The notes under the pieces were generated by a model. It saw only the letters and a list, made by a program, of their open reading frames with translations. It searched no databases and was not told the DNA's origin. The position numbers and the translations under genes are program-made. A DNA stretch of 8,465 nt, from NCBI GenBank assembly GCA_017995665.1, contig JAGOIM010000058.1, forward strand, positions 1 through 8,465, in the 5' to 3' direction. Shown piece after piece: positions 6,422-8,465 of this stretch (the stretch's first letter is position 1; each line of letters begins with the position of its first letter). Source of the stretch: Anaerolineaceae bacterium (lineage in GTDB: Bacteria > Chloroflexota > Anaerolineae > Anaerolineales > Anaerolineaceae).

Positions 6422-7747
6422 ATGCCCAGAGCGACTTTTAATTTTCCGACAGGTTTTTTATGGGGAACGGCAACAGCTGCCCATCAGGTTGAAGGAAACA
6501 ACACCAACAACGATTGGTGGGCTTGGGAGCAAGAAGAAGGGCGCATCCACGAAGGCGACAGAAGCGGTAAGGCTTGCGACTGGTGGGGCGGGCGTTGGCG
6601 CGAAGATTTTGACCGCGCTCAAGACAGCTGGCAAAACGCTCATCGTTTTTCGATCGAATGGTCGCGCATCCAACCTGAACCGGATCGCTGGGACGAAGCG
6701 GCTTTGGATCGTTATCGCGAAATGCTTTTGGGTTTACGCGAACGCAATATGACCCCGATTGTGACGCTTCACCACTTCACCACTCCGCTTTGGCTGGCTG
6801 AAATGGGAGGCTGGGAAAACGAGGAGGTGGTCGAACTTTTTGCCGCCTATGCCCGCAGAACGGTCGAGGCGCTCAAATCGCATTGCAAAATTTGGGTGAC
6901 AATCAACGAGCCAAATGTCTTAATGCTTGGCGGTTATTTGGGCGATGGTTTTCCTCCCGGCAAAAACGATCTCAATACAGGGCTGCGCGTCTTGCTTAAT
7001 TTGGTCAAAGCGCATGCCGCGGCATATCAGGCAATTCATGAAGTCCAACCCGATGCTCAGGTGGGGGTGGCGCATCATTATCGCGGTTTCAAACCTGCAA
7101 ATGGCGGACCGCTGACGAAGATGGTTCGGAATGTGCATGAAAAAGCCTTTAACGATGCTTTTCCGATGGCACTCAAGACTGGAAAATTTGATGCCGTGCT
7201 CCTCAAGGAGGATGTGCCCCAGGCAAAAGGGACGCAAGATTTCTTCGGTCTGAATTATTACACGCGTGATTTAATTAAGTTTAACTTAGGCGAGAGCAAA
7301 AATATGTTTGCCAAGCGCTATTATCCTGAGAATGCGCTTCTTTCGGAGACCGGTTTTGTAGCGAACGACCCCGCTGGTTTTGTCGAAGCGATGTACTGGG
7401 CAAGGGACTTTGGATTGCCGATTTATATCACCGAAAATGGCTGTGAAGATAGCAAAGACGATTTTCGCCGGCGCTATCTCCTGGAGCATATCCATGCGCT
7501 GTGGAATACGGTGAATATGAATGTGCCGGTCAAGGGATATTTTTATTGGACTTTGGTGGATAATTTTGAATGGGAACGCGGCTGGAGCCAGCGCTTTGGC
7601 TTGTGGGCTTTGGATGTCCAAACGCAAATTCGGACGAAGCGAAAATCGGCGGAATTGTATTCGGAAATTTGCCGGAGCAATGCCATCACCTCAGAAGCGG
7701 TCGAAAAACACGCCCCGGAATTGTATGATTTAATTTATCCGGAATAG
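6422..7747 (+). CDS. Glycoside hydrolase family 1 beta-glucosidase-like enzyme
   Basis: A 441-residue single-domain (beta/alpha)8 enzyme of the usual family 1 length. It is expected to be a retaining beta-glycosidase acting on beta-glucosides or beta-galactosides. The acid/base Glu163 lies in TINEPNV (160-166) and the nucleophile Glu338 in YITENG (335-340). Glycone-site residues are also in place: Gln22 in HQVEG, His118 in LHHFTTP, Asn278-Tyr279 in GLNYY, Trp376 in YFYWTLVD, and Glu383-Trp384 in NFEW. The N-terminus FPTGFLWGTATAAHQVEG is canonical, and no signal peptide is seen, so it is probably cytoplasmic. Start supported by GGAGG at 6413-6417, 4 nt upstream. No transporter or regulator of sugar uptake lies nearby, so the natural substrate is open. 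No clear terminator follows. Confidence 0.95.
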   Translation: MPRATFNFPTGFLWGTATAAHQVEGNNTNNDWWAWEQEEGRIHEGDRSGKACDWWGGRWREDFDRAQDSWQNAHRFSIEWSRIQPEPDRWDEAALDRYREMLLGLRERNMTPIVTLHHFTTPLWLAEMGGWENEEVVELFAAYARRTVEALKSHCKIWVTINEPNVLMLGGYLGDGFPPGKNDLNTGLRVLLNLVKAHAAAYQAIHEVQPDAQVGVAHHYRGFKPANGGPLTKMVRNVHEKAFNDAFPMALKTGKFDAVLLKEDVPQAKGTQDFFGLNYYTRDLIKFNLGESKNMFAKRYYPENALLSETGFVANDPAGFVEAMYWARDFGLPIYITENGCEDSKDDFRRRYLLEHIHALWNTVNMNVPVKGYFYWTLVDNFEWERGWSQRFGLWALDVQTQIRTKRKSAELYSEICRSNAITSEAVEKHAPELYDLIYPE

Positions 7748-7781
7748 CCTGGGGCAGGGGATGGCAGTATTAACTCCAGAA

Positions 7782-7793
7782 GTCAAATTTGAC
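7782..7793. promoter_or_regulatory. Perfect 12-bp palindrome upstream of the ncRNA promoter
   Basis: GTCAAATTTGAC is its own reverse complement. It lies 7 nt upstream of the putative -35 hexamer of the ncRNA/abiF promoter, a usual place for a dimeric activator or repressor. It also contains TTGACA when extended by one base (7789-7794), but no -10 lies at proper spacing from that. Function is inferred only. Confidence 0.3.
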
Positions 7794-7800
7794 AAAAAAC

Positions 7801-7829
7801 TTGCATTTAATCCAATGGATTGCTATACT
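7801..7829 (+). promoter_or_regulatory. Promoter of the ncRNA and abiF
   Basis: An extended -10, TGC-TATACT (7821-7829), lies 17 nt after a partial -35, TTGCAT (7801-7806). This puts the likely start of transcription near A7836/A7837, just before the structured RNA. No other promoter fits in the 12 nt between the RNA and the abiF start codon. Confidence 0.6.
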
Positions 7830-7835
7830 ATTGGC

Positions 7836-7893
7836 AACAGAACCAGCCACGCCTATGCCGAGAGGTATGCGGACCAAGGCTGGTCATTTTTTT
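7836..7893 (+). ncRNA. AbiF-associated structured RNA (probable RNA antitoxin)
   Basis: A predicted transcript of about 58 nt with three parts. The closing stem is ACCAGCC (7842-7848) with GGCTGGT (7878-7884), 7 bp. Inside it, CGC (7850-7852) pairs with GCG (7869-7871); then, past a CU bulge, AUGCC (7855-7859) pairs with GGUAU (7864-7868) around a GAGA tetraloop of the GNRA type. The 3' side leaves an asymmetric internal loop GACCAA (7872-7877). The outer stem is followed by C-A and seven T (7887-7893), as in an intrinsic terminator. Conserved ncRNAs directly upstream of abiF genes are known, and AbiF has been described as a toxin with an RNA antitoxin. Assignment here rests on position and fold; I could not compare it with the published covariance model. 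Confidence 0.75.
7878..7893 (+). terminator. Terminator-like tail of the ncRNA
   Basis: The GC-rich 3' strand of the closing stem (7878-7884) followed by TTTTTTT (7887-7893) would release most transcripts before abiF, so the toxin mRNA would come from read-through. The tract ends 12 nt before the abiF ATG. Confidence 0.6.
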
Positions 7894-7905
7894 AAAGGAC
7901 AGGAT

Positions 7906-8465
7906 ATGGAGCTAAAAAGACCTTTACCTTTTTCTGAACAAGTAAAATTACTCGAGTCGCGGGGGTTAATTGTCGAAGACATAGCAAAGGCTGAAGAGTT
8001 CTTATCTCGACATAATTATTACTTTTTAAACGCCTATTTTCATAAATTATATGAAAATCAAGATTCCTTTAAAAAAGGAACAACCTTCAATCAAATCGTT
8101 CAGATTTCCAAGAATGATGCATGGTTGAGGCAGCAAATTTTTTCATTGATTGAATCCATAGAAATCCATCTTCGTTGTCATGTTGCTTATCATCTCGCAA
8201 CGAAGTACGGTGCAGATATTCTTTATCAATATAACAAGTATGAGGATATCAAGCTTTGGGAAGAAAACCTAAATAAAGTCACTAGAGAGATATTCAGAAA
8301 CAAAAAGAACCCAGTAATCCAACATCACAATAAGAATTACAACTCGACTTTCCCAATTTGGGTTGCTGTTGAATTCTTCATGATTGGGACATTGTCTTCG
8401 TTTTATTCTAATCTCAAGCAAGCTGATCGATCGAAAATCGCGTCTGACTGCTATGATATTCCTGA
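7906..8465 (+). CDS. abiF: AbiF/AbiD-family abortive infection protein (Abi_2, HEPN), N-terminal part
   Basis: The first 186 codons are visible and the gene runs off the right edge; family members are usually about 300 or more residues. It is expected to be a HEPN-fold ribonuclease-type toxin that restricts phage by halting growth. Landmarks are the N-terminal FSEQVKLLESRGL (9-21), HNYYFLNAY (36-44), and the first HEPN segment IESIEIHLRCHVAYHLATKY (82-101) containing R90-x5-H96. The Abi_2 hallmark FPIWVAVEFFMIGTLSSFYS covers 149-168. The second R-x4-6-H motif expected in the C-terminal half is outside the window, so catalytic completeness cannot be judged. The ribosome site is AAAGGA (7894-7899), 6 nt from the ATG. 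Base composition is clearly more AT-rich than the adjacent glycosidase, suggesting transfer. It could equally be named AbiD; the family boundary is loose. Confidence 0.9.
   Translation, partial: MELKRPLPFSEQVKLLESRGLIVEDIAKAEEFLSRHNYYFLNAYFHKLYENQDSFKKGTTFNQIVQISKNDAWLRQQIFSLIESIEIHLRCHVAYHLATKYGADILYQYNKYEDIKLWEENLNKVTREIFRNKKNPVIQHHNKNYNSTFPIWVAVEFFMIGTLSSFYSNLKQADRSKIASDCYDIP

Noticed and set aside
6354..6752. Plus-strand open frame overlapping the glycosidase start
   Set aside because: Out-of-frame shadow of the family 1 enzyme, which has a ribosome site and canonical N-terminal motifs.
7789..7794. TTGACA as the -35 of the ncRNA promoter
   Set aside because: The spacing to TATACT is 29 nt. 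TTGCAT at 7801 with the TG-extended -10 fits better.

Overview
The window looks like a stretch of ordinary bacterial chromosome that runs, at its right edge, into an antiphage toxin-antitoxin locus. No rRNA, tRNA or taxon-specific marker is present. The moderate GC of the housekeeping genes, the Shine-Dalgarno sites and the intergenic GTAGGGCGAGGTTGAA-type repeats made me think of Chloroflexota (Anaerolineae-like), but this is an inference with modest confidence.

Layout, left to right. (1) 1-854, minus strand: the first 284 codons of alanyl-tRNA synthetase (alaS), running off the left edge. (2) 855-1262: a gene-free stretch with a putative alaS promoter and three palindromic repeat units. (3) 1263-2348, minus: a membrane-anchored alpha/beta hydrolase. 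(4) 2349-2757: a gene-free stretch holding a promoter/leader that is a diverged copy of the one in front of the ABC operon further right (about 78% identity over about 157 columns, including the first codons of the ABC ATPase gene), then more repeat units and a strong bidirectional terminator. (5) 2758-6152, minus: a three-gene ABC-2 type exporter operon (ATPase, permease, permease) with single-nucleotide gaps between genes. (6) 6153-6421: divergent promoter region. (7) 6422-7747, plus: a family 1 glycoside hydrolase with both catalytic glutamates. (8) 7748-8465, plus: a promoter, a short structured RNA ending in a T7 tract, and, 12 nt later, an AbiF/AbiD (Abi_2 family, HEPN) gene cut by the right edge.

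The most notable item is region 8. A roughly 58-nt RNA with a 7-bp closing stem, a GAGA tetraloop hairpin and an intrinsic-terminator-like tail sits directly in front of an AbiF-family gene. This matches the architecture described for AbiF toxin / RNA antitoxin systems, the family proposed to be ancestral to Cas13. The gene is visibly more AT-rich than the adjoining glycosidase, consistent with horizontal transfer. Second is the duplicated ABC-operon leader in front of the hydrolase, which gives two unrelated transcription units the same promoter and leaves a 15-codon relic or leader ORF ahead of the hydrolase.

Functionally, the exporter operon and the hydrolase may be co-regulated through the shared leader. 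The glycosidase is probably an independent unit that feeds sugar catabolism. The AbiF locus appears to be an independent defence module.
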